Origin: Chitinophaga pinensis
Lineage (GTDB): Bacteria; Bacteroidota; Bacteroidia; Chitinophagales; CAMDFR01
Assembly: GCA_945860705.1 (NCBI GenBank)
Contig: CAMART010000004.1
Coordinates: 62,001-126,000, forward strand
DNA: 64,000 nt
Direction of reading: 5' to 3'
The translations under genes and the position numbers were made by a program. The notes under the pieces were generated by a model. That model searched no databases and was not told where the DNA came from. It saw only the letters and a program-made list of their open reading frames with translations. Numbering within the stretch: the first letter of the stretch is position 1; each line of letters opens with the position of its first letter. Below, one piece after another: positions 20,061 through 29,294 of this stretch.

Positions 20061-20462
20061 ATGTTAAAAGAATTTAAAGAATTTGCAATGAAAGGTAGCT
20101 TAATTGATACAGCTATAGCTTTTGTAATGGGTGCTGCTTTTGCAGGAGTTTCTACATCATTTATTAATGGTATGTTCATGCCGCTAGTAGCAATGATATT
20201 CCAAGTAGGTGATATGAGTGGAATGAAATTAGTACTTAAAGATGCAGTAGTAGATGCTGCAGGTAAAGTAACTACACCTGAAACTGCAATTATGTATGGT
20301 ACGTTCTTAGGAGCAGTTATCAATTTCTTAATTGTAGCATTTATTATGTTCTTAGTTGTAAAAGCTATGAATAAAATGAAAAAAGAAGAACCAGCTCCAG
20401 CTCTGGTTATTTCTTCTACAGATGCTTTATTGATGGAAATCAGAGATGGTTTGAAAAAATAA
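20061..20462 (+). CDS. mscL: large-conductance mechanosensitive channel MscL
   Basis: The 133-residue product is a pentameric inner-membrane channel that opens under membrane tension and protects against hypo-osmotic shock. It begins with the short amphipathic helix and the KEFAMKGSLIDTAIAFVMGAAF transmembrane helix (about residues 4-26). It then has a periplasmic loop, a second helix (about 74-96) and a charged cytoplasmic tail. Length and order match MscL. A strong terminator follows. Confidence 0.94.
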   Translation: MLKEFKEFAMKGSLIDTAIAFVMGAAFAGVSTSFINGMFMPLVAMIFQVGDMSGMKLVLKDAVVDAAGKVTTPETAIMYGTFLGAVINFLIVAFIMFLVVKAMNKMKKEEPAPALVISSTDALLMEIRDGLKK

Positions 20463-20485
20463 TCTATCTAGAATCTAAAATAATG

Positions 20486-20519
20486 AATCCTGTTCAATAC
20501 CTTTGAACAGGATTTTTTT
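20486..20519 (+). terminator. rho-independent terminator of mscL
   Basis: AATCCTGTTCAA / TTGAACAGGATT stem with a 5-base loop and a run of seven T, 23 bases beyond the mscL stop codon. Confidence 0.9.
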
Positions 20520-20531
20520 ATACAATAACTT

Positions 20532-21299
20532 ATGATTTTAATAGATACGCATACCCATTTATACGATACTAGTTTTGATGCTGATATTTTTGATGTAATA
20601 AAAAAATCAAAAAATGCGGGAGTAATGCATGCATTATTGCCCAATATAGATGTAGAATCAATAAATGCATTGAAAAATTTAGTACTTAAGGATAGCGAAT
20701 ATTTCAAACCCATGATGGGCTTGCATCCATGTTCTGTAAATGAGAACTGGGGAAATGATTTAATGATCATCAAGAAAGAATTAGATGCGGGAAATTATAT
20801 AGCTGTAGGTGAAATAGGACTTGACTTCCATTGGGACTTGACTCATAAAGATGCTCAAATACTGGCTTTTCGAGAACAATTGCAATGGGCTAAAGACAAA
20901 AAGTTACCTGTATCCATACATTCTAGAAAAGCGTATGCCGATATACTTAAAATTTTAAAAGAAGAAAAAACGGACAATTTACGCGGTGTACTACATTGTT
21001 TTGGAGGAGATTTAGCAGAAGCATACAAAGCGATAGAAATGGGATTTTATCTGGGTATCGGTGGAGTGGTGACCTATAAAAATGCTGGAATGGCTGAGAT
21101 TGTGAAAGAAATAAATCTAGAGCATATTATTTTAGAAACAGATGCACCTTATCTACCACCAGTGCCTTACAGAGGCAAAAGGAACGAAAGTGCTTATATT
21201 TTTGAAATAGCATCTTTCATTGCAGATATAAAAAATAAAAGTGTAGAAGAAGTAGCTATGATCACTACACAAAATGCAAAGACACTATACAAATTCTAA
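20532..21299 (+). CDS. TatD family metal-dependent hydrolase (DNase)
   Basis: This 255-residue amidohydrolase-fold protein has all the TatD metal ligands: HTH at residues 7-9 (His7, His9), GEIGLDFHWD (about 95-104), HSRKA, HCFGG and ETDAPYLPP. TatD proteins act as metal-dependent DNA exonucleases. The gene starts just beyond the mscL terminator and runs to 21299, shortly before tRNA-Ser. Confidence 0.93.
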   Translation: MILIDTHTHLYDTSFDADIFDVIKKSKNAGVMHALLPNIDVESINALKNLVLKDSEYFKPMMGLHPCSVNENWGNDLMIIKKELDAGNYIAVGEIGLDFHWDLTHKDAQILAFREQLQWAKDKKLPVSIHSRKAYADILKILKEEKTDNLRGVLHCFGGDLAEAYKAIEMGFYLGIGGVVTYKNAGMAEIVKEINLEHIILETDAPYLPPVPYRGKRNESAYIFEIASFIADIKNKSVEEVAMITTQNAKTLYKF

Positions 21300-21375
21300 A
21301 CCAGTCAACAAAACTTATAATTCTTTTGTTGTACCTTTGTATCTTATAGTTCAAATTTTAATAATAAAAAATAAT

Positions 21376-21462
21376 AGAGAGGTGTCCGAGTGGCTGAAGG
21401 AGCACGCTTGGAAAGCGTGTGTACGGGTAACTGTATCGAGGGTTCGAATCCCTTCCTCTCTG
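21376..21462 (+). tRNA. tRNA-Ser (anticodon GGA)
   Basis: An 87-base class II tRNA with acceptor stem AGAGAGG / CCTCTCT, a D arm beginning GTCCGAGTGGCTGAAGGAGC, anticodon stem CACGC/GCGTG with loop TTGGAAA (anticodon GGA), a long variable arm, and T arm GGGTTCGAATCCC. The discriminator is G, as usual for tRNA-Ser. CCA is not encoded. Confidence 0.95.
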
Positions 21463-21483
21463 CAAAAAAACAGTTAATATTTT

Positions 21484-22008
21484 ATGAAAATCCTTGCATT
21501 TGCAGCTAGTAATAGTTCAGAATCAATCAATAACAAACTTATACATTATACCACTTCACTTATTCAAAATCATGATATCGAACTAATAGATATCAATGCA
21601 TATGAAGTAGTCATCTATAGCACCGAGAGACAAAAAAATGATGGTATACCTACAAAAATTCAGGAATTAGCTCAAAAAATTGACGGAGCAGATACGATTA
21701 TAATTTCTTTTGCAGAACATAATGGAACTTATACAACAGCATTTAAAAATATCTTTGATTGGCTTTCAGTAATGAAAGAACGTAGTACATGGGGAGATAA
21801 AAATATGTTTTTGATGGCTACCTCTCCAGGACCAAGAGGCGGTATTGGTGTACTAGAAACTGCTGAAAAAAGATTTCCTTTCAATGGTGGTAAAGTGATA
21901 GCTACCTACTCGTTGCCTAGCTTTTCAAAAACATTTCATGACACTGAAGGTATCACCGACGAAGCTAAAAAACAAGAATTGCTAGAAACTATTGAAAGGA
22001 TATTTTAA
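21484..22008 (+). CDS. NAD(P)H-dependent FMN reductase family protein
   Basis: A 174-residue flavodoxin-fold enzyme with an FMN phosphate-binding motif at the N-terminus (AASNSSESINNKL, about residues 7-19), SFAEHNGTYTTAFKNIFDWLS (about 75-95) and TSPGPRGGIGVLE (about 113-125), as in SsuE / chromate reductase-like FMN reductases. It would pass electrons from NAD(P)H to FMN or quinone-like acceptors. It converges on the Kir channel gene: the two stop codons overlap by four bases (22005-22008). Confidence 0.85.
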   Translation: MKILAFAASNSSESINNKLIHYTTSLIQNHDIELIDINAYEVVIYSTERQKNDGIPTKIQELAQKIDGADTIIISFAEHNGTYTTAFKNIFDWLSVMKERSTWGDKNMFLMATSPGPRGGIGVLETAEKRFPFNGGKVIATYSLPSFSKTFHDTEGITDEAKKQELLETIERIF

Positions 22009-22949
22009 GCTTCCTCTATAGCATCCATTTTATTCAAATCAAAAAGTGTTTTTTTATTTTCTTTTCTTTCTGTGTAGGGCAATGAGAATTTTTTATTCCA
22101 AATAATTTCGTCGCATATCCAAGATGAACGACTATGTAGCTCTTGTCCATATGTTTCGCTAAAACCTTTGATCATGAGTATCAGTTCTAAGTTACTATCT
22201 TTAAAATCTTGTGCATTCATTTCATATAGAGGACTAGACTCATCAACCTCATGTACTATATTCCAGTTGAGAGGCATTGTCACTACTTTATCTGATTCCA
22301 ATTTGAGTGTATGGTATTTTCTTTTATTGACTCCATCCTCATTTACAATAAATGTTACTAGCAATTTCACCTCTAGATCTAGCAATATATTATCTTGCTT
22401 ATATGCTACACGCACCATGAGTTTGTTATTGGTTTTGGTAGGAACTATAACTGCAGCATTTGAAAACACAAAACCCATGCGTGACTTTATAAATCTACCA
22501 TAAAATAAACCTGTAGCTAAAGAAAAACTCAGTAGACCTACTACCGCTTCTATACTTGAAATAAAATTGACCGAGGCACCTTTGGGAGCTAATGCTCCAT
22601 ATCCTACAGTTGTTAATGTTTGGGCACTGAAATAATAACATTGTGAAAACTCAAATAACCAAGAACCTGCAACCCCTCCAGCTATATGCTCAATACCAAT
22701 AAAACAATAAATAAGTGCAAATAAGCAACTCATAATAAAGTAACCCGCAATAACTAATAAAATAAAATGACTCCATTTCATATCGATCAAATAATGATAA
22801 ATATTTAACTCGCCACCGATACGCTCTACTCTAAATTTTCCGTCTTTACTTAGCGTTCTATTGGTGCTTTCTGCCTTTGAGCTAAAGCCAAGGTCATCTG
22901 CATTTCTATACTTTCGTACACGGTCTCTAAAATTAGTTCTTACAGACAT
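22005..22949 (-). CDS. KirBac-type inward-rectifier potassium channel
   Basis: The 314-residue protein has the Kir architecture. It has an N-terminal cytoplasmic arm, an outer helix (about 58-84), a pore helix and selectivity filter TTVGYGALAPKG with TVGYG at 114-118, an inner helix (about 128-150), and a cytoplasmic C-terminal IRK domain of beta strands (about 165-300). Tetramers conduct K+ across the inner membrane. It lies just downstream of the lhgO gene with a 1-base gap (22949/22951), so cotranscription is likely. Confidence 0.93.
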   Translation of the reverse strand: MSVRTNFRDRVRKYRNADDLGFSSKAESTNRTLSKDGKFRVERIGGELNIYHYLIDMKWSHFILLVIAGYFIMSCLFALIYCFIGIEHIAGGVAGSWLFEFSQCYYFSAQTLTTVGYGALAPKGASVNFISSIEAVVGLLSFSLATGLFYGRFIKSRMGFVFSNAAVIVPTKTNNKLMVRVAYKQDNILLDLEVKLLVTFIVNEDGVNKRKYHTLKLESDKVVTMPLNWNIVHEVDESSPLYEMNAQDFKDSNLELILMIKGFSETYGQELHSRSSWICDEIIWNKKFSLPYTERKENKKTLFDLNKMDAIEEA

Positions 22950-22950
22950 T

Positions 22951-24156
22951 CTACATTTTTTTTAAAATCATATCACTAATGTGATTCCCTATACTCAATG
23001 ATGATGTAGCTGCTGGTGAAGGCGCATTACAAACATTTATTACATTTTTATCATCATGAAAAACATAATCATCCAAAAGGGCTCCATCTCTGCCACAAGC
23101 CAATGCTCGAACACCTGCTCCACCTTCCACTAAATCTTCTTCAGTAAGTTCTGGTAAAAGTTTTTGCAGCGCACTAGTAAATGCAGATTTGAAAAAAGAA
23201 CGACGATACTCGTCCATACCTTGTCTCCAAAATTTTGTAGCCATTTTCCTAAAACCAGGATAAGTAAGCGTTTCAAACAATTCGCCAAAATGAACATCTA
23301 GTTTTTTATACCCTTCTCTTCTAAATGCCAATACTGCATTGGGACCTGCTTCTATACCTCCTTTTATCATTCTAGTAAAATGCACTCCTAACCAAGGAAA
23401 ACTTGGATCTGGCGCTGGATAAATTAAATTTTTCACTAAATATTCACGCTCTTTTCTTATTTTGAAATACTCGCCTCTAAAAGGTAATATTTGCATTCCT
23501 AAATCTTTTTCGTGTGTTTGTTGTGCTAGTTTATCACTATACAAACCTGCACAATTGACCATCAATGAAGCAATATAGGTTTTATTATTGGTGATAATAT
23601 GACAATCACTTCCTTTATTTTCTATTTTAATTACTTTTTCGTTTAAGAAAATATCTGCACCCCACTCTTTAATATTTTTTGCATATGCTTCTGTCACTCC
23701 TGGAAAATCGACAATACCAGATTGAGGCACCCAAATTCCTTTAATTCCACCGACATGTGGCTCTATTTCTCTGAGCTGTTGAATATCCATTAGCTTGAGT
23801 CCATCCAATCCATTTTGAATACCTCTATCCATGATTATATCTAAGGTAGGAATCTGATGTTTTTCAGTAGCTACTATTATTTTGCCTGTTATTTCATATT
23901 TGATATTTTCTTTCTGGCAAAAATCTAAAAGCATTTTATAACCTTCTTTATTATTTTTTGCTCTAAGTCCTTCAGGTTTGTAATAGATACCCGAGTGTAT
24001 TACTCCACTGTTATTACCCGTTTGGTGCTTACCTATTCTATCTTCTTTATCTAGAACTGCAATTTTGAGTCCTTTATTTTTTTCTAATAATTTGTAGGCA
24101 GTAGCTAGTCCCACTATACCAGCTCCAACTATGAGTATATCATATTTTTTTTCCAT
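22951..24156 (-). CDS. lhgO: L-2-hydroxyglutarate oxidase
   Basis: This 401-residue FAD-dependent enzyme of the DAO family oxidises L-2-hydroxyglutarate to 2-oxoglutarate, passing electrons to the quinone pool or oxygen. It has the dinucleotide motif LIVGAGIVGLATAY (about 8-21), the segment HQTGNNSGVIHSGIYYKPEGLRAKN (about 44-68) typical of LhgO, and the C-terminal GGAGVRALACGRDG. Length is usual. TATCTTTG (minus strand, 24176-24183) upstream fits the promoter -7 element. The Kir channel gene follows almost without a gap. Confidence 0.92.
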   Translation of the reverse strand: MEKKYDILIVGAGIVGLATAYKLLEKNKGLKIAVLDKEDRIGKHQTGNNSGVIHSGIYYKPEGLRAKNNKEGYKMLLDFCQKENIKYEITGKIIVATEKHQIPTLDIIMDRGIQNGLDGLKLMDIQQLREIEPHVGGIKGIWVPQSGIVDFPGVTEAYAKNIKEWGADIFLNEKVIKIENKGSDCHIITNNKTYIASLMVNCAGLYSDKLAQQTHEKDLGMQILPFRGEYFKIRKEREYLVKNLIYPAPDPSFPWLGVHFTRMIKGGIEAGPNAVLAFRREGYKKLDVHFGELFETLTYPGFRKMATKFWRQGMDEYRRSFFKSAFTSALQKLLPELTEEDLVEGGAGVRALACGRDGALLDDYVFHDDKNVINVCNAPSPAATSSLSIGNHISDMILKKM

Positions 24157-24224
24157 AATATATATTCTAACTATGCAAAGATAAAGAATAGTTGTATTAT
24201 AAAGTTTTTGTCTATTTTTATAGC

Positions 24225-24797
24225 ATGATAATCATAGATAATTTATTGATAAGCGAAGACATTATAGAAAAAGAATTTGTATGCAATCTATCTAGTTGCA
24301 AAGGTGCTTGCTGTGTATCTGGCGATAGTGGTGCTCCACTTGAAAAAGATGAACTAAATATACTCAAAAAAGAGTACAAAAACTATGAAAGCTTCATGAC
24401 TGACAAAGGTAAAGCCATCATCAATGAACGTGGTTTTTATGAGTATGACGAAGATGATGAAAAATATAAAACTCCATTGATAGAAGGTGGCCCGTGTGCA
24501 TACATCAACTATGATGAGAGCGACATAGCATACTGTGGCATAGAAAAAGCATATTTAGAAGGCAAAACAACTTTTAAAAAACCAATTTCTTGTCATTTAT
24601 ATCCAATAAGAGTTTCAAAACTAAAAAATGGTAGTGAAGCACTCAACTATGAAAAATGGAGCGTATGCAAAAGTGCTTGTTCTCTAGGTAAAAAACTGCA
24701 AGTGCCTGTCTATAAATTTTTAAAAGAACCCATCACTAGAAAGTATGGCGAAGAAGTCTATAATATGCTTGATGCCTTTGCGAATAGAGAGAAATAA
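24225..24797 (+). CDS. DUF3109 family cysteine-rich protein
   Basis: The 190-residue protein carries the cysteine clusters of DUF3109: CNLSSCKGACC (about 18-28), GGPCAY, YCGIE, ISCHLYPIR and CKSAC, which are reminiscent of the YkgJ-type metal-binding cluster. The role is unknown; binding of Zn or Fe is inference from the cysteines. An in-frame TTG 33 bases upstream (24192) would add residues unlike the family, so the ATG at 24225 is chosen. Confidence 0.85.
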   Translation: MIIIDNLLISEDIIEKEFVCNLSSCKGACCVSGDSGAPLEKDELNILKKEYKNYESFMTDKGKAIINERGFYEYDEDDEKYKTPLIEGGPCAYINYDESDIAYCGIEKAYLEGKTTFKKPISCHLYPIRVSKLKNGSEALNYEKWSVCKSACSLGKKLQVPVYKFLKEPITRKYGEEVYNMLDAFANREK

Positions 24798-24991
24798 TTT
24801 TTAAATGTTGAATGTTGAATTTAATACAAAATATTTTCAATCGGAATAGTAACTATAATACAAAATTCTAAATTCATTTATTCAAAATTGCTTTTTATTC
24901 ACATCTACTAAGTGTAAAGCTTCGCTTTAACAATATTTAAGTCAAACTATCTTTACATATACTATTTTGGCAAGATTATCGTTTATATATA

Positions 24992-26392
24992 TTGAAACAT
25001 AGAGCGTTGAGAAAACTTTACACATATATTTTTATTACCGGATTTTTATTAAGTCTAAACTATGTTTATGCTCAAAACAACTCAGCTTTCAAACCTAGCC
25101 ATACTCGTATACTTTTCTTACTCGATGCAAGTGGCAGTATGAAAGAAAAATGGAATGATAAAACTAAATATGAAATATCTAAAGAACTTATCTATCATCT
25201 AGTAGATAGTTTACAAACTGCAAGTCCAGAAGTAGAAGTAGGCATTCGAATCTACGGACATCAGTACCCTCGAGCGGTACACAATTGTACAGATAGTAAA
25301 TTAGAAATCCCTTTTGCAAAAAATAATGCTGAAAAAATAAAACAAGTACTAGATAAAATAACTCCTCAAGGCTACACTCCTATTGCACTGTCTCTTTTAG
25401 AAGCTGCAAAAGATTTTAGCTATGATACCACTGCTCTCAATGCAATAATTTTAGTAACAGATGGTGAAGAAATGTGTGATGGTAATCCTTGCGATGCTAC
25501 TAAAGAACTTATCAAAAAGCGCATAGCTATCAAGCCTTTCATAATAGGATTAAATATAGCTAAAGATGTAGTAATAGATTTTAATTGTGTAGGAAATTAC
25601 TATGATGCAAAAGACGAAAATTCATTTGATAGATTACTGAAAAATGTAACCGATCAGGCATTAAAAAACACAACACTTCAAATAAATTTATTAGACATAA
25701 AAAATCAACCTACTATTTCTAATATTGCTTTTACGCTGTATGACCACTATAGTGGAGCTATCAAGTATAATTTTATACATACGCTCAATGAACAAAATAA
25801 TCCAGACACGCTTTATATAAATCCTGCAGGCACTTATGACATAGAAGTGCATAGTATTCCACCAGTAAAAAAATATAAAATAGAACTAGTGGCAGGCACA
25901 CATAACATTATACCAATAGAAATGCCAATAGGCTACTTAAAACTAGCGATGGAAAATAAAAAAAGTATCGATAATATTCCATGTGTGATTCGTGAAGCGT
26001 ATTCATCTGAGATTTTATATGTTCAAGATTTGAATGATAATGAAGCCTATATAAGAGGTGATTTTGATATTGATTTTCTTACATTGCCGCGCTATACCAA
26101 AAAACTGGTATATGTACCTGAAGAGAAAGAAAAAGAAATGACCATTCCAAAATCTGGCAAAGTACTATTTATGAATGTAGATGCTAGTATAGCGAGCATT
26201 TATGAAATAAAACTAGGAGAATTTAAAATGCTTTATGAATTTGATAAAGTAAAAGAAAAAGATGAATTGGAATTATTGCCAGGTAGATACGCTGTAGTCA
26301 TGCGTCCAAAAAGCGCACCTAAAACCGATTTTACCAAAACAATATATTTTGATATTCAATCTGAAAAAACCACTAATGTGAATTTGAGATGA
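24992..26392 (+). CDS. exported von Willebrand factor A domain protein (1 of 2)
   Basis: The 466-residue protein has a signal peptide ending YAQ (about residue 27), then a VWA domain with MIDAS motif DASGSM (about 45-50), IRIYGH, the conserved TPIALSL and VTDGEEMC segments. This arrangement is typical of the Ca-activated chloride channel-like VWA proteins of bacteria. The C-terminal half is beta-rich and unassigned. The only start that keeps the signal peptide is TTG at 24992. The next gene is its paralogue and overlaps it by four bases (ATGA). Confidence 0.82.
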   Translation: MKHRALRKLYTYIFITGFLLSLNYVYAQNNSAFKPSHTRILFLLDASGSMKEKWNDKTKYEISKELIYHLVDSLQTASPEVEVGIRIYGHQYPRAVHNCTDSKLEIPFAKNNAEKIKQVLDKITPQGYTPIALSLLEAAKDFSYDTTALNAIILVTDGEEMCDGNPCDATKELIKKRIAIKPFIIGLNIAKDVVIDFNCVGNYYDAKDENSFDRLLKNVTDQALKNTTLQINLLDIKNQPTISNIAFTLYDHYSGAIKYNFIHTLNEQNNPDTLYINPAGTYDIEVHSIPPVKKYKIELVAGTHNIIPIEMPIGYLKLAMENKKSIDNIPCVIREAYSSEILYVQDLNDNEAYIRGDFDIDFLTLPRYTKKLVYVPEEKEKEMTIPKSGKVLFMNVDASIASIYEIKLGEFKMLYEFDKVKEKDELELLPGRYAVVMRPKSAPKTDFTKTIYFDIQSEKTTNVNLR

Positions 26393-27804
26393 TGAAGAAA
26401 AATAAATTTCCAATTTTCAATTATTCTATTATCATACTTTTAATAAGTATATTTTATTGTAATAATATATTTGCTCAAAACTTTTATACTACTTACGGAA
26501 AAGAACTTACTCGAATTTTATTTGTACTGGATGCTAGTGGTAGTATGCAATCTAAGTGGGGTAAGGACAGCAAATGGGAAACTGCTCAGCGTGTACTTGC
26601 AGATATATCTGATACACTCTCTAAAGTAGGAAATATTGAAACTGCTCTGCGTGTATATGGTCACCAACATATCATGATAGAAAAAAACTGTGATGATACC
26701 AAACTAGAAGTACCATTTGCAAAAAATAATGGTTCAGCTATACGAAAAAAACTATTGGCTATTCAACCAAAAGGAATAACTCCTATAGCACTTTCGCTTG
26801 AACAAGCTATCAATGACTTTCCTCAAACACCAGCACGAAACGTAATCATACTTATTACTGATGGAGCTGAGTCTTGTTTTAGAGACCCCTGTGAAGCCGC
26901 CTATCAACTACAATTACAAGGCATCACCCTAAAACCACTGATAGTAGGCATAGACCTACCGGAAGAGGCAAGAGAGAGTTATGAGTGTATAGGAAAATTG
27001 TTTAACTCAAAAACAGATTATGAATTTAAAGACCATATAGAAAGAGCAGTATACAGAGCTTTGGCTTCTGCAACACTTCAAGTAGAATTATTGGATGATA
27101 AAAACATGCCTACACAAACGAACTTAAATATGAGTTTTTATGATGCCTCATCGAACTATCTTCTGAAAAACTACTATCATACAATGGGCAAAGATGGAAA
27201 GCCAGACACTATAGATATAGACCCAATACCAAAATATAATATAGTAGTTCATACCATACCTCCAGTAAGAGTAGATAATATAGAATTTACTCCGCAAAAA
27301 AATAATATAGTGCGAATCCCTACTCCACAAGGATTTTTAGACTTTCAACTTACGGGAAGCATCATCAATCCTAGCTTGAAAGACAAAATAAAATGCATTG
27401 TAAAAGGTGGAGAATATGACCAAATAGTGAATGTTCAAAATTTTAATACTTCTGAAAAATATCTTGCAGGTAAATATCAATTAGAGATACTCACCCTACC
27501 TAGAACCATAATAAAAGATGCCACCATCACACATGGCAAAACAAAAACAATCAATATACCAGCACCTGGATTATTACAAATAAGCAAAACAGACCCCGCT
27601 TGGGGAGGGCTTTTTATATTTGAAAGCGGTTGGAAAGTAAAGAAAATATATGAACTAAAAGACGAATTGAAACTCGAAAGCATCTATCTACAACCAGGCA
27701 AATACAGAATCATATACCGAGCTAAAAAATCTAAAAGCATGCACCAAACTATAGATAAAGAGTTTGAAATAGTAAGTGGACAAACTGTAAATTTGAAATT
27801 ATAA
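26389..27804 (+). CDS. exported von Willebrand factor A domain protein (2 of 2)
   Basis: The 471-residue paralogue of the preceding protein shares its whole layout: signal peptide, MIDAS motif DASGSM, RVYGHQ, GITPIALSL, ITDGAESC and the beta-rich C-terminal half. Start and upstream stop overlap in ATGATGA, so the pair is probably translationally coupled; the in-frame ATG three bases later is an equal alternative. Both proteins probably act outside the cytoplasm, perhaps as a heteromeric pair, which is inference. Confidence 0.83.
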   Translation: MMKKNKFPIFNYSIIILLISIFYCNNIFAQNFYTTYGKELTRILFVLDASGSMQSKWGKDSKWETAQRVLADISDTLSKVGNIETALRVYGHQHIMIEKNCDDTKLEVPFAKNNGSAIRKKLLAIQPKGITPIALSLEQAINDFPQTPARNVIILITDGAESCFRDPCEAAYQLQLQGITLKPLIVGIDLPEEARESYECIGKLFNSKTDYEFKDHIERAVYRALASATLQVELLDDKNMPTQTNLNMSFYDASSNYLLKNYYHTMGKDGKPDTIDIDPIPKYNIVVHTIPPVRVDNIEFTPQKNNIVRIPTPQGFLDFQLTGSIINPSLKDKIKCIVKGGEYDQIVNVQNFNTSEKYLAGKYQLEILTLPRTIIKDATITHGKTKTINIPAPGLLQISKTDPAWGGLFIFESGWKVKKIYELKDELKLESIYLQPGKYRIIYRAKKSKSMHQTIDKEFEIVSGQTVNLKL

Positions 27805-27841
27805 GAATTTATTGTAATTTAGTATCCAACTAATTGCGCAT

Positions 27842-28720
27842 ATGAAAGTAGCCATTTATGGAAGAGCTATAGCTCAAAAAGAAATCAAACACTTTGAACA
27901 TCTATTAGATGTAATAAATTCTAATTCAATTGAAGCTATTATATATGAAGGATTCAACGATTTTCTTTCACAAAAAAGAAATATAAAAACTGCTTTAAAT
28001 ACTTTTACTCTTCATGAAAACCTACATACAAAAGTAGATGTATTGCTATCTATAGGTGGTGATGGTACTATATTAGATTCCGTTTCGTTTATCAAAGATT
28101 CAGGTATTCCTATTGTTGGAATTAATTTTGGCAGAATGGGATTTCTTGCAGCCACAAGTAATGATGATATAGAAAATGCTATAAAAGCACTACTCAATAA
28201 ATCCTATACAGTAGTAGAAAGAGAACTTGTAGAAGTGTGTTGTGATAAAGCATTATTTGGTACTGAAAACTTTGGACTCAATGAATTTACATTGCAAAGA
28301 AAAAACACTTCTTCTATGATAAATATTGATGTATTTATCAATAATGAACACTTAAACACTTATTGGGCAGATGGTTTGATAGTGGCTACTCCAACGGGTT
28401 CTACAGGCTATTCATTAAGCTGTGGGGGACCTATTGTATATCCAAATTCTCAAAGTTTTATTATTACTCCAGTAGCACCACACAACTTGAATGTACGTCC
28501 TATGGTTGTGCCTAACGATGTAGAACTTAGATTTGAAGTAAGTGGTAGAGGCAATCGATTTTTGGCAACGCTTGATACTCGCGTTCAAAATATAGATAAT
28601 ACGTATAAAATATCTTTGAAGAAAGCTCCGTTTACTATCAAACTTATAAGACTAGATAATAAAACTTTTATAAACGCACTCCGCACCAAACTACTCTGGG
28701 GACTTGATAAGCGAAACTAA
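27842..28720 (+). CDS. nadK: NAD kinase
   Basis: The 292-residue enzyme phosphorylates NAD to NADP in the cytosol. It has the GGDGT motif (residues 72-76), the NE motif in GLNEFTLQR, the second NAD-binding glycine-rich segment TPTGSTGYSLSCGGP (about 183-197) and the C-terminal HNLNVRPMV. Its end lies one base before the start of the next gene (tsaC), which suggests one operon nadK-tsaC-glycosyltransferase. Confidence 0.95.
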   Translation: MKVAIYGRAIAQKEIKHFEHLLDVINSNSIEAIIYEGFNDFLSQKRNIKTALNTFTLHENLHTKVDVLLSIGGDGTILDSVSFIKDSGIPIVGINFGRMGFLAATSNDDIENAIKALLNKSYTVVERELVEVCCDKALFGTENFGLNEFTLQRKNTSSMINIDVFINNEHLNTYWADGLIVATPTGSTGYSLSCGGPIVYPNSQSFIITPVAPHNLNVRPMVVPNDVELRFEVSGRGNRFLATLDTRVQNIDNTYKISLKKAPFTIKLIRLDNKTFINALRTKLLWGLDKRN

Positions 28721-28721
28721 T

Positions 28722-29294
28722 ATGAGTGATTTTACTGATGATATAAACTTATCTATTTCAAATCTTGAAAAAGGGAATATAATCTTATACCCTTCAGATA
28801 CTGTATGGGGTATAGGCTGTGATGCCACCAATGAAGAAGCTATAAAAAAAATATATGCACTCAAACAACGTGATGAACAAAAATCAATGATCGTTTTGGT
28901 AAAAGATATTGATATGTTATTGGATTATATTGAAAATGAAAACACCAATACAATCAAAGAAATGATTCAAAAGTATTCTGATAGACCTACTACTATTATT
29001 TATAAAAAACATAAGCATCTTGCATCCAACCTTTCAAATGATGGAAGCATAGCCATAAGAATCACCAATGAAAAATTTACTTATAATTTAATTGAGAAAT
29101 TTGGAAAACCAATCGTTTCTACTTCAGCAAATATATCAGGAGAAGCTACTCCAATGCTTTTTAATGAAGTGTCATTGAGTATAAAAGAAGGTGTTGATTT
29201 TATAGTAAAATACAGACAAGAAGATTTAAGTACTGCAAATCCATCTAGAATTATTAGTTTTGAAAATAATACTATAAAAATAATCAGAGACTAA
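28722..29294 (+). CDS. tsaC: L-threonylcarbamoyladenylate synthase (Sua5/YrdC family)
   Basis: The 190-residue YrdC-fold protein makes threonylcarbamoyl-AMP from threonine, bicarbonate and ATP, the first step of tRNA t6A37 formation. Motifs: YPSDTVWGIGCDATNEEAIKKIYALKQR (about 21-48) and STSANISGEATP (about 136-147). An upstream in-frame TTG (28704) inside nadK is less likely than the ATG at 28722. The stop codon directly abuts the GTG of the next gene. Confidence 0.92.
   Translation: MSDFTDDINLSISNLEKGNIILYPSDTVWGIGCDATNEEAIKKIYALKQRDEQKSMIVLVKDIDMLLDYIENENTNTIKEMIQKYSDRPTTIIYKKHKHLASNLSNDGSIAIRITNEKFTYNLIEKFGKPIVSTSANISGEATPMLFNEVSLSIKEGVDFIVKYRQEDLSTANPSRIISFENNTIKIIRD

Noticed and set aside
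21274-21477. 67-residue plus-strand ORF
   Set aside because: It is the translation of the end of tatD and the tRNA-Ser gene.
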